A stretch of 54,040 nucleotides of DNA from a virus. The translations under genes and the position numbers were made by a program. The stretch lies in the IMG/VR virus record IMGVR_UViG_3300027793_000108, positions 1-54,040 of that record; one strand, written 5' to 3'. Below the pieces are notes generated by a model that saw only the letters and a list, made by a program, of their open reading frames with translations, made no database searches and was not told where the DNA came from. Numbering within the stretch: the stretch's first letter is position 1; the number at the start of each line of letters is the position of its first letter. Positions 8,532 through 15,365 of this stretch are shown piece after piece.

Positions 8532-9349
8532 AACTTAGCCTCCTTGTAAGCTTTTTTCCAACCGATGTTGACTTCCTTACGGATGCCAGACATGCCTTTC
8601 CACACGGTAGCCTTTTCTACGATCTTAACGTAGTCGGGATGCAGTTGTTTTAGCAGCTCTGCACCCTCATTGATAACTTCAGCAGTGCGGTAGGTAGAAA
8701 CTCCGCCTTTGGCGTTCGAGCCAGAAGCTTGGTCCACGGTGTAATCACAAATGATTGCGTTACGATAACCCGCTTCCAACACGCAAAGCGTCATGTGAAA
8801 ATCAGACTTACAGATAACTCGTGCAGGATCGATACCCTCATCAACGAAAAACTCTGTGTCAATAGCGTGAGCTTGCATCTGGCGACCACAGTATTGAACC
8901 GTATCAGGATAGCGATTTTGGTTCATAGTACGGGCAGAAATACCAGCCATCTTCACGTCACCATCAAGAAGTGCTGCTAAGCGTGCGATAAGCTCAGGCA
9001 TGTCCTGAGGGTCAGCCTTACGGAGTTCTGGACCTTTCTGGCTAATACGTCTGCTGAAACGAAGATCGTCATCTAGCAGCAAACAGTTCACACCAATCCC
9101 TGCGGATACTCGAATCAAGTGGCTAAGTGTCTGTGACAAGTTCGTGCAGGACTCTGGACGATCGAGAAGTTTTGTGTGACGAAATTCATCGGCATGATGA
9201 TTGAGCATTATTTGGTATGCTTCCATCTCGTCTGGGCGAACTACTAGGTAATGAACGATACCTGCATCGTTAAGGATTCTTGAGGTGTATTGAAGCCGTG
9301 GGTCGGCTCTTCCCCGACTGGGAATATAAATTCTCATTTCTTTTGTCAT
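8528..9349 (-). CDS. GT-A-like glycosyltransferase, resembling TET-associated glycosyltransferases (TAGT)
   Basis: Product of 273 residues. It opens with MRIYIPSRGRA, then YLVVRPDEMEAY, then LLLDDDLRFSRR with the DDD at residues 93-95, the place of the DxD metal/nucleotide-sugar motif in GT-A folds. This order of motifs resembles the TAGT family described beside phage base-modifying enzymes, which add sugars to hydroxymethylated bases in DNA. No TET/JBP dioxygenase is visible in the window, so the acceptor may be hydroxymethyluracil made at the nucleotide level. GGAG lies seven bases before the ATG, and the gene overlaps thyA by four bases. Confidence 0.68.
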   Translation of the reverse strand: MTKEMRIYIPSRGRADPRLQYTSRILNDAGIVHYLVVRPDEMEAYQIMLNHHADEFRHTKLLDRPESCTNLSQTLSHLIRVSAGIGVNCLLLDDDLRFSRRISQKGPELRKADPQDMPELIARLAALLDGDVKMAGISARTMNQNRYPDTVQYCGRQMQAHAIDTEFFVDEGIDPARVICKSDFHMTLCVLEAGYRNAIICDYTVDQASGSNAKGGVSTYRTAEVINEGAELLKQLHPDYVKIVEKATVWKGMSGIRKEVNIGWKKAYKEAKL

Positions 9350-9363
9350 TACTTCGCTCCGAG

Positions 9364-10257
9364 TTAGAAGTAGGGCTTGTAGATTGCTTTAGGTGCGCCG
9401 CCATCATATAGCGTTCGCGCATATTTGTCAAGCTCGCACATAGCAAATTGAATACCGTGAAGGTCAAGCTCTTTTCCAAACTGAGGCATCCAAGGCTCTA
9501 ACTTCAAGTCCTTGGCAATCATACGGAGAAGAGGGACAGCTTTGTCACCTTTTGGAATATTGTGGCGACTGTTCGGAAACATCCAACCTAAGCCACGAAG
9601 GGCTCCAGGACCAACCGGACTCCACTCGTACTTGTCAGTGAAGTCTACTACACCTGACAGGAGGACATCGGAAAGAACTTCCTTTGTCATGAAACCTGTG
9701 CCACCAAATCCCTTGAGCTGATACATACGCTTTGCGTAGATTTCAAATTTGTTCTCGTAGTTCCCTAGAATCTCGGGAATATTAGTGTACAATGCCCTGA
9801 TGTAATGGTTGACTACGACCTCTTCTTTTGGCAGACTGATACCACCGTTAGTGATTACGTAAGCCGACGTAAAAACTTTCTGGCCACGAGCGCGCATTTC
9901 CCGTGCTTTCCCAATGATAACTTCAGGCTGGAAGTCGCGTTGAATGCCTAACTCTTTGAAAAAGTCAGTCGTGCCAAAGTATCTAAAGATACCAGCGTTC
10001 AAAAGAATAATCTCTGCGCCTGCATCCTCAGCCATCAAAGGCTTGTAGATGTTCTCTACACCCCATTGAGTAGTACGATCGTGGGCGCGCAGGACATTGG
10101 TAAACCTATACTTTTTCAATATAGGGTCGCTTGAAGTGGGGTGACTATCCCCGAGTTTAGCTAAGCGAATTTTCTCCCTCTCATGAAGATAGTATTCCAG
10201 AAGAGACAGGGCTTCTTCGTAAGTCTTAGGTCTAGTAGACATTGGCTTCACAAGCAT
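9364..10257 (-). CDS. HMUDK helical-domain / aGPT-PPlase2-like protein (thymine hypermodification)
   Basis: Product of 297 residues. KYRFTNVLRAHDRTTQW (about 49-65), a Gly-rich LKGFGGTGFMTKEVLSDV, EWSPVGPGALRGLG and IQFAMCELDKYAR are, as I recall the family, the hallmark blocks of the helical domain of 5-hydroxymethyl-dU DNA kinases and of alpha-glutamyl/putrescinyl-thymine pyrophosphorylase-like proteins, which have a DNA-glycosylase-like fold. The characterised kinases carry an additional P-loop kinase domain; I find no GxxxxGK[ST] here, so this is the helical domain alone. AGGAGG is seven bases before the ATG. It lies directly downstream of a hairpin terminator. Confidence 0.78.
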   Translation of the reverse strand: MLVKPMSTRPKTYEEALSLLEYYLHEREKIRLAKLGDSHPTSSDPILKKYRFTNVLRAHDRTTQWGVENIYKPLMAEDAGAEIILLNAGIFRYFGTTDFFKELGIQRDFQPEVIIGKAREMRARGQKVFTSAYVITNGGISLPKEEVVVNHYIRALYTNIPEILGNYENKFEIYAKRMYQLKGFGGTGFMTKEVLSDVLLSGVVDFTDKYEWSPVGPGALRGLGWMFPNSRHNIPKGDKAVPLLRMIAKDLKLEPWMPQFGKELDLHGIQFAMCELDKYARTLYDGGAPKAIYKPYF

Positions 10258-10275
10258 GGGAGGTCCTCCTCAAAC

Positions 10276-10306
10276 AAAAAGCCCGATCCTGCACTAGGAT
10301 CGGGCT
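10276..10306 (-). terminator. Rho-independent terminator after the H1-like gene
   Basis: Perfect 11-bp stem (AGCCCGATCCT, 10280-10290, pairing with 10296-10306) with a five-base loop, followed on the minus strand by TTTTTG. Only about 20 bases separate it from the next ATG, so the modification genes downstream depend on read-through or a distal promoter. This probably makes them less abundant than the H1-like protein. Confidence 0.9.
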
Positions 10307-10323
10307 TAAAAGATAATCAGAAA

Positions 10324-11046
10324 TTACGCAGCTTCGACTGTGTAATCCGAGCCTTTTTGGGTAAGGAAAGCGACGTCCTTCGGGTCAGGCTCACCGACTT
10401 GGTCAAGCTCGATGTAACCGCCTTCTTCCAGCTTCTTCAGCGCCTTGTTAACTGTGGACTTCGTCTTTTCGGACGCCTTCACAATTTCTTGAGGCTCGAC
10501 GCCCACGCCGACGTTGCTTTCACCATCAGCTGCGACAGTTGCCAATTGCTGCAACACCAACAGGACAACTGATGCGCTTTCTGGAACTTCCTTGGCTACC
10601 TTGCGAGTAGCTTGCTGACGCTTTTCGCTCGTGTAAACTGCTCCAGCAGTGGTCGCAAAGAAGCCCTTGCGGATACCCGTGGTGAAGTAGCCGCGCAAGA
10701 AGGATGCTGGCTTGTCGGTGAACGCCTTGGAATTATCAGCAACAAAGCCGCTGGTGATCGTGTGAGTGATCAACTCATCCATTGGTAAACCTTCAGCACC
10801 CGAAACTACTTTGCGCAGGCGATCATAAACAGTGCCTTCGCTCGCGGCGTTAGGGCCGACGAACACTGGAACTTCAGCCTTCTTTTCAGCAGCCTTGGCG
10901 GCTTTCGCAGCTTCACGCTCAGCAGCTTTTGCAGCTTTCTTTTCAGCAGCTTCAGCAGCCTTGGCAGCTTTCGCGGCTTCTTTTGCAGCGGCCTTCGCAG
11001 CTTTGTCTTCAACTTCTGCGGCTGCTACTTCTTCGACTTCACTCAT
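10324..11046 (-). CDS. Ala/Lys-rich (histone H1-like) protein with C-terminal winged helix
   Basis: Product of 240 residues. Residues about 12-60 are an almost pure Ala/Lys/Glu helix of KAAKAAE-type repeats, like the tails of histone H1, AlgP and other bacterial nucleoid proteins. The middle is a small folded domain (TVYDRLRKVV to VYTSEK). The last 80 residues look like a winged helix-turn-helix (ASVVLLVLQQL, then EKTKSTVNKALKKLEEGGYIEL). I choose ATG 11046 because GAGGAG lies seven bases upstream; ATG 11052 is too close to it. It may compact or organise phage or host DNA, or act as a regulator. Followed by a strong terminator. Confidence 0.75.
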   Translation of the reverse strand: MSEVEEVAAAEVEDKAAKAAAKEAAKAAKAAEAAEKKAAKAAEREAAKAAKAAEKKAEVPVFVGPNAASEGTVYDRLRKVVSGAEGLPMDELITHTITSGFVADNSKAFTDKPASFLRGYFTTGIRKGFFATTAGAVYTSEKRQQATRKVAKEVPESASVVLLVLQQLATVAADGESNVGVGVEPQEIVKASEKTKSTVNKALKKLEEGGYIELDQVGEPDPKDVAFLTQKGSDYTVEAA

Positions 11047-11155
11047 TTTCATACTCCTCAAAACGGATAAGTTGGGTGCTTCTGCCCAGGAATAGGTATA
11101 TACAATCCTGCGCAGAAGCCAAGTGGGTTTACTCTCGCAAAGCTGCTTTTAGCAG

Positions 11156-12040
11156 TTAGAACGGAATATCGCTAGCTACGTCAGCGTTGGAAAGGCTTTC
11201 TACGCTGCGCATGTTCTCATCAGCACGAATAGAACCATCGTGAATACCTTCGTAAAGGCGTTTTGCCTCTCCGTAGATGTACGGACCTTCTTCGAACTCG
11301 TTCAGATTCTTGTAGTGCTCAATTTTCCAACCGAACCAGCTACCGGAGTCGTTGCTTTCCAGGGCTGTACGTAATCTGTAAACACCGAACCACGAAGGTG
11401 GATTGATGAGCTTTCCAGATGGTGTCTTGACACGCAAGTTTGTCCGCAAGCTATTCCACATCTTCGCTTTCTTCAGTTGAGTACCTTTCATACTGACGAT
11501 AGCTTGGCTCAACTCCAGTTGCTCAGGGGTGCCCAACATTTGGAGATAAGTTTCCAAGTGCTGAATCACAGAGCTCTCGCCATCTGCGTTGACGTAAGTT
11601 TGTGACTCAGCGTTGTAAACGTAGTCAGGCGAGTTCTGGAAGCTCAAGTCTTCGCCCCAGACACGACGCAAACCGCCACCTTTCTTGCGATCTTTCCACT
11701 CAATATGCTTCGTTGCGAAGTACACTGCGCTCACCAAGATTCCTGGCTCGTCATCAGCCGCGATAGCTGGATAGACTTGCTTTGTCAAGGTGTTAAAAAT
11801 CATACCTTGCTGCGCGTCCTTGATATACTCGGCATTACCGCGAGTAACTTGAGGCGAGAGCGCTTGCAAAATAGTAAGGAACGGAATCTGAAGAACATCA
11901 CTGGTCAGGTTTTCCATACCTGAGCCGGAGTCAGATTCCAGCATATCCTCCATGGACATCGGGGCTGCTGTTGTGAGTGCTGTTTCCTTGACTTCTACTT
12001 CTGCGACTTCGGTTGAAGCCTTTTTCTTTTCATCGGTCAT
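11156..12040 (-). CDS. Probable single-stranded DNA-binding protein (SSB analogue)
   Basis: Product of 294 residues without a recognised OB-fold signature, but it ends in an acidic tail closing with DVASDIPF. The DIPF end is the partner-binding tip shared by bacterial SSBs and many phage SSB analogues. The N-terminus (residues 1-40) is acidic and disordered. The core contains several Trp residues (WKDRK, WFGVYRLR, WFGWKIEHY) suitable for base stacking. It sits between the helicase/nuclease genes and the H1-like gene, as expected for a replication ssDNA coat protein. AAAGGA precedes the ATG. Confidence 0.66.
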   Translation of the reverse strand: MTDEKKKASTEVAEVEVKETALTTAAPMSMEDMLESDSGSGMENLTSDVLQIPFLTILQALSPQVTRGNAEYIKDAQQGMIFNTLTKQVYPAIAADDEPGILVSAVYFATKHIEWKDRKKGGGLRRVWGEDLSFQNSPDYVYNAESQTYVNADGESSVIQHLETYLQMLGTPEQLELSQAIVSMKGTQLKKAKMWNSLRTNLRVKTPSGKLINPPSWFGVYRLRTALESNDSGSWFGWKIEHYKNLNEFEEGPYIYGEAKRLYEGIHDGSIRADENMRSVESLSNADVASDIPF

Positions 12041-12080
12041 AGTTATTAGTCCTTTGTTTTTCGTTAGTTATTTCTTGCTC

Positions 12081-12713
12081 TTACGTTCTCTTACGTTTTG
12101 TAGCTGACACAACATCTACGATGCGGCCAGTAAAAACGTCAAAGCCGTCTTCTGAAGTTGGAACCTCTTGGTCAGACTCCAGACGGCGTTTTAGAACTGC
12201 GTTAAGCGTCATATAATTGACGCTATCTTTCAGTTCTGGCTCCACGGCACCATTCGAAGCTAGTCGTATGGCGTCGAGAAGTCTTTGGGCAAGCTCTGTC
12301 GAGTCTTTGCCAAGTGTCACGGAAATCTCGCGTGCCACAATATCATCAAGATTGTTTCTTTCAAGCCACCCAATAGCTTTCTTTTTCCGTACCTCGTACG
12401 GCTCATCATGATCGTCATCATCTTTTTCTTTAGGCATGGTAGCCTTGATGATGGTCTTCATCTCCACCTTGGTAGCAGTGTCCAAGGAGGTGAAGTCTTT
12501 TGTTCTTGCCGCTTCCATCATAGCTGGCAGGACACGACGTTGAAGATCAGCCATCTCAGCATCAATCTCCTTCATGTACGTTTCGCCTTTAGCCTTACGT
12601 GCGCGAAGGATAGCTAGCTTTTCAACAGCTTCAGAAAGATTTTCATAATGTTTATCGGATACTGAACTAAGCTGGGAATCCTGCTCTAGCTCATCAAAGT
12701 CGATGTCGCTCAT
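12081..12713 (-). CDS. Conserved phage protein of unknown function, coiled-coil N-terminus
   Basis: Product of 210 residues. The first half is charged and helical with heptad-like spacing (LSEAVEKLAILRARKAKGETYMKEIDAEMADL is shown here only by its ends, LSEA to ADLQ). The C-terminal part (VNYMTLNAVLKRRLESD, then a FDVFTGRIVDVV strand) resembles a small family often found beside helicase and SSB genes in phages, with no known activity. I choose ATG 12713, with AAGGAG five bases upstream, over GTG 12719, which touches the ribosome site. Probably a replication accessory or helicase-loading factor by position only. Confidence 0.6.
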   Translation of the reverse strand: MSDIDFDELEQDSQLSSVSDKHYENLSEAVEKLAILRARKAKGETYMKEIDAEMADLQRRVLPAMMEAARTKDFTSLDTATKVEMKTIIKATMPKEKDDDDHDEPYEVRKKKAIGWLERNNLDDIVAREISVTLGKDSTELAQRLLDAIRLASNGAVEPELKDSVNYMTLNAVLKRRLESDQEVPTSEDGFDVFTGRIVDVVSATKRKRT

Positions 12714-12722
12714 GTGCACTCC

Positions 12723-14405
12723 TTATAAGAAACTGTTTCTAACATCTAGCAGCTCAGTCGCAAAGTTCTTACGCATCTCTAATGTATCCCAAGCCTGTTG
12801 GTCTACGTATTTTCCGCCCGCTGTGCATCGGGTAATGTGCACAGACTCAGTTTGACCACCACGATGGATACGATCGTTAGCCTGTAGATACTGGTCGAGC
12901 ATGTAAGTCGGTGAATACCAGAAAGCCCGTTTCCCTTCTACTATGTCTAGACCTCGATCCATGGACTTACTGCCAATGATGAAGCGCGTTCCTGGGTCAG
13001 TTTTAAACCTTTTAAGATTTGCTTGTTTCTGATCATCGTTCTGGAGTCCGGAGTAAACAACGAATCCTTCGTTGAAGCTCCTAGCAAGCGTCTCACTGAT
13101 TATAGCAATTTCTTCGTGATATTTTGCCCAGATAATTGTTTTCTTCTCGTTCATGCGCAACCACTCGACCATTGTCGTAGCACGATTACTTTCAATCCGC
13201 TTAGGCTTATCTTCGGGGTTAGGTATGAAGCCTGACAAGATAGCTTGAAGAATCTGAATTCTGTTAGCAGCACGAACGACGTCTTGGATTTTACCCTCGC
13301 TCATATCGATAACAAACTGCTCTTTCAAAAGCGAGTAAGTATCTAACTGCTGCTGTGTCAATTCTGTAAATGTATAGTCAATGATTTTCTCAGGAAGGTC
13401 CATACAATCCTTCTTCAGAACACGACTTCCGTAACGGTCAATCTTATTTTGAACCTCATCAAGATTTTTGTACGCTTTGATTTTCTTATTCTTGTACCCA
13501 CCCATTACAGCATACTGAGCACGATAAGCATAATAGTTATCACCGAAGACTGTTGGGCTTAAAAACTTGAAGGGGCTAAACACATCGAACAGATTTTTCG
13601 TAACAGGTGTGCCGTCCAAAATCGCACGACAAACTGTTCTTGAGGTAAGGCTTTGCATATACTCTGTGATGTTAGACTTTTCATTCTTAATCGCAGTAGA
13701 CTCGTCGAATACTACTTTAACTTTCTTACGAGTACGAATGACTCGATTAATCAAATCTCGTACAGGTCCGTCTTCGAGTGAGACACTTTGATAATGAAAA
13801 CAGAAAACAGCTAAACCCTCAAACGCTAAGACTTCCTCGAAGTTGTCAATACCTTTTCTGTATTCGCGAGCACTCGACACATGACACATTCTTTGAATGT
13901 CTGGCTGAAGATGTTTTGGTATCTGCTCTTCCGCCCATTGTCGATGAACACCTCCGGGAGCAATAACGATAAGTGTGTTGACATCACCCGCTAGATATTT
14001 GACTGCAGTCAGATCGATGACCAGTTTAGTTTTTCCAGCGCCCATCTCGTAGAATAAGGCGTAGAAATTAGCGTCACAGAATCTATAAAAATCTTTCTTC
14101 TGGTGATTGTACGGTTGGGTGTGAAAAACATAGTCTTTCGCAAAATCCGGAATGGCTTGAGATTCTTCATCGTCAAATGAGATAACATATTTTGATCTTA
14201 GATATCCATCCATTTGAATATTCGGATGTCTGTTGATAATGTAGTCCATATTCTGCTGTGTCTCATGAATATAGACTGTGCCGTTTAGCCGCTTACTCTT
14301 TCCAGGAAGTGTCGCAAGCGTATATTCTAGCTTGTCAGACATCTGACCTTCTATAACTATAGCACCTCGCTCTAGCTTTAGCTTGGGTTGGGTGGTTTGC
14401 TGCAT
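12723..14405 (-). CDS. SNF2-type superfamily 2 helicase/ATPase
   Basis: Product of 560 residues. Walker A (MGAGKT) is at 121-126, motif Ia region at LIVIAPGGVHRQW, motif II is DEST (234-237) instead of the usual DEAH or DEAD, and motif III is LDGTPV. The second RecA domain has IIWAKYHEEI, IIGSKSMDRGLDI and YLQANDRIHRGGQ (motif VI), as in SNF2 and phage helicases. The N-terminal 90 residues resemble a HARP/SSO1653-like extension. The reading frame begins next to the GA/TC-free patch, with AAGG eight bases before ATG. A role in replication fork remodelling is likely. Confidence 0.92.
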   Translation of the reverse strand: MQQTTQPKLKLERGAIVIEGQMSDKLEYTLATLPGKSKRLNGTVYIHETQQNMDYIINRHPNIQMDGYLRSKYVISFDDEESQAIPDFAKDYVFHTQPYNHQKKDFYRFCDANFYALFYEMGAGKTKLVIDLTAVKYLAGDVNTLIVIAPGGVHRQWAEEQIPKHLQPDIQRMCHVSSAREYRKGIDNFEEVLAFEGLAVFCFHYQSVSLEDGPVRDLINRVIRTRKKVKVVFDESTAIKNEKSNITEYMQSLTSRTVCRAILDGTPVTKNLFDVFSPFKFLSPTVFGDNYYAYRAQYAVMGGYKNKKIKAYKNLDEVQNKIDRYGSRVLKKDCMDLPEKIIDYTFTELTQQQLDTYSLLKEQFVIDMSEGKIQDVVRAANRIQILQAILSGFIPNPEDKPKRIESNRATTMVEWLRMNEKKTIIWAKYHEEIAIISETLARSFNEGFVVYSGLQNDDQKQANLKRFKTDPGTRFIIGSKSMDRGLDIVEGKRAFWYSPTYMLDQYLQANDRIHRGGQTESVHITRCTAGGKYVDQQAWDTLEMRKNFATELLDVRNSFL

Positions 14406-14421
14406 AAATAGACCTTTTAGG

Positions 14422-14526
14422 AGGCTGGGGCGCTGCGCTGTGGCTTGTTTGTGCTATAGGGTAGGGCAAGGCTTAGGCAGGCTAAACCGCCCTTGTAAGG
14501 TAGGCAGCAAGGGCAGCGTGCAATTT
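14422..14526. other. GA/TC-free patch of 105 bp
   Basis: From 14422 to 14526 there is no GA and no TC. The words used (GGCAAGGC, TTAGGCAGGC, GGCTTG) are those of the large right-end segment. It covers the last 14 codons of the PDDEXK nuclease gene and most of the gap before the SNF2 helicase. Immediately outside it GA and TC reappear at normal density. It contains no clear hairpin terminator or promoter. Under a uniform-base model a run this long is expected only a few times per hundred windows of this size, so the link rests on the shared vocabulary as well as length. Confidence 0.75.
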
Positions 14527-14910
14527 CTCCTTTGGAACGACAAATCCACCTAAGTCGATCAAACTCTGCAGCTCCTGGGTTAGATGAGTGCCTGTATGCC
14601 ACCCTAACGTATTCACCGCTGGAAGAATTAGCACACGCTCGTCCTGCAAATCAACAACAACTAGTGAAGTTAAAAAGTGTGTAGCCCATCTTAGGAAGAT
14701 ACGCTGGTCGGGTTTGAGTTGCATATCAATTTTGCCTAGTTTGTTAACTGGTCGGGACTTGAGCTCAATAGTTAAACCTTTCCCTGTCGGCACATGATAG
14801 CCAAGCAAATCCGCAGTTCCATCCTCTTCGGCAGTTTCGATACGACGTAGGTCAAAACTTTTATCTGTGGTCCTCACGAATTTTGAAAACTCAGTTTCTT
14901 TAGTCTGCAT
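14482..14910 (-). CDS. PD-(D/E)XK nuclease (VRR-NUC / resolvase-like)
   Basis: Product of 142 residues. The nuclease signature is GTADLLGYHV followed by LTIELKSR, giving Asp34, Glu49 and Lys51 of a PD-(D/E)XK core. An upstream Glu in RRIETAEEDG completes the usual acidic helix. The size suits a Holliday-junction resolvase-like or VRR-NUC-type enzyme acting on branched replication intermediates before packaging. GGAG lies eight bases before the ATG and a good promoter stands just upstream, making this the first gene of the replication unit. Its last 14 codons fall in GA/TC-free DNA. Confidence 0.8.
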   Translation of the reverse strand: MQTKETEFSKFVRTTDKSFDLRRIETAEEDGTADLLGYHVPTGKGLTIELKSRPVNKLGKIDMQLKPDQRIFLRWATHFLTSLVVVDLQDERVLILPAVNTLGWHTGTHLTQELQSLIDLGGFVVPKEKLHAALAAYLTRAV

Positions 14911-14930
14911 TGTAAATCTCCGTTCGTTGT

Positions 14931-14959
14931 ACTATAAACAAAGACAATTGTCATTACAA
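14931..14959 (-). promoter_or_regulatory. Candidate promoter of the replication unit, with a palindrome in the spacer
   Basis: On the minus strand TTGTAA and TATAGT are 17 bases apart. The spacer contains the perfect 10-base palindrome GACAATTGTC (14943-14952), a plausible operator. It lies just after the terminator of the upstream unit and about 20 bases before the nuclease ATG, so it can drive the whole leftward replication block. Confidence 0.6.
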
Positions 14960-14961
14960 CA

Positions 14962-14989
14962 AACGAGCCCCCGTTGCAGGAGGCTCGTT
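14962..14989 (-). terminator. Terminator of the tail-fibre / holin-like unit
   Basis: Stem of 8 bp (AACGAGCC with GGCTCGTT), one mismatch, then two more pairs, and a T-rich minus-strand tail (TTTGTTG). It separates the structural transcript from the replication promoter that starts within a few bases. Confidence 0.82.
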
Positions 14990-15009
14990 CATTAAGGATT
15001 CAAAATTAA

Positions 15010-15330
15010 CTAACCACGATTGGTACTAGGAAGTCGAGAAAGTACAATCTCTTCCAAGTCCTCCTGCTTGATACCGAGTTGTTTAATCGCTGAAGGAAAC
15101 CGCTTGTTAAGATATTCTACAGCCAGCGCGACAAGCTGATTATCAATTTCAATTTTTGACATGCCACCAGTCTGAACTTTCTGCTTAGCGAAATCCAAAG
15201 CGAATTGGATTGCGCCTAGAATAGCTTTCTTTGCCTGTTCCTGTTTCACAAAATGACCAACAATAATGCTGATCAAAAGAGCAGCACCTTGAAACACCAT
15301 GTTCACGATTTCGGTGATATCGACTTCCAT
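15010..15330 (-). CDS. Membrane protein resembling LLH-family phage holins
   Basis: Product of 106 residues. An N-terminal hydrophobic segment (about residues 7-26, VNMVFQGAALLISIIVGHFV) is followed by a basic amphipathic helix and an acidic helical tail with EYLNKRFPSAIKQLG. This single-pass plan is like LLH-type holins that pair with a C-terminal helix. I choose ATG 15330, with AGGAGG five bases upstream, over an upstream GTG. It is far from the endolysin gene, with fibre genes between, so it could be a second holin, an antiholin or a membrane-anchored protein unrelated to lysis. Confidence 0.6.
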   Translation of the reverse strand: MEVDITEIVNMVFQGAALLISIIVGHFVKQEQAKKAILGAIQFALDFAKQKVQTGGMSKIEIDNQLVALAVEYLNKRFPSAIKQLGIKQEDLEEIVLSRLPSTNRG

Positions 15331-15365
15331 TCTTACCTCCTGTCGAGGAAACCGCCTCGCTCGGC

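Noticed and set aside
11062-11155. Terminator between the SSB-like and H1-like genes
   Set aside because: Only a five-bp CTGCT/AGCAG stem and three T residues are present; too weak to call.
14417-14602. Minus-strand frame of 61 residues overlapping the GA/TC-free patch
   Set aside because: Out of frame with the PDDEXK nuclease over most of its length and without a ribosome site; the nuclease frame explains the sequence.
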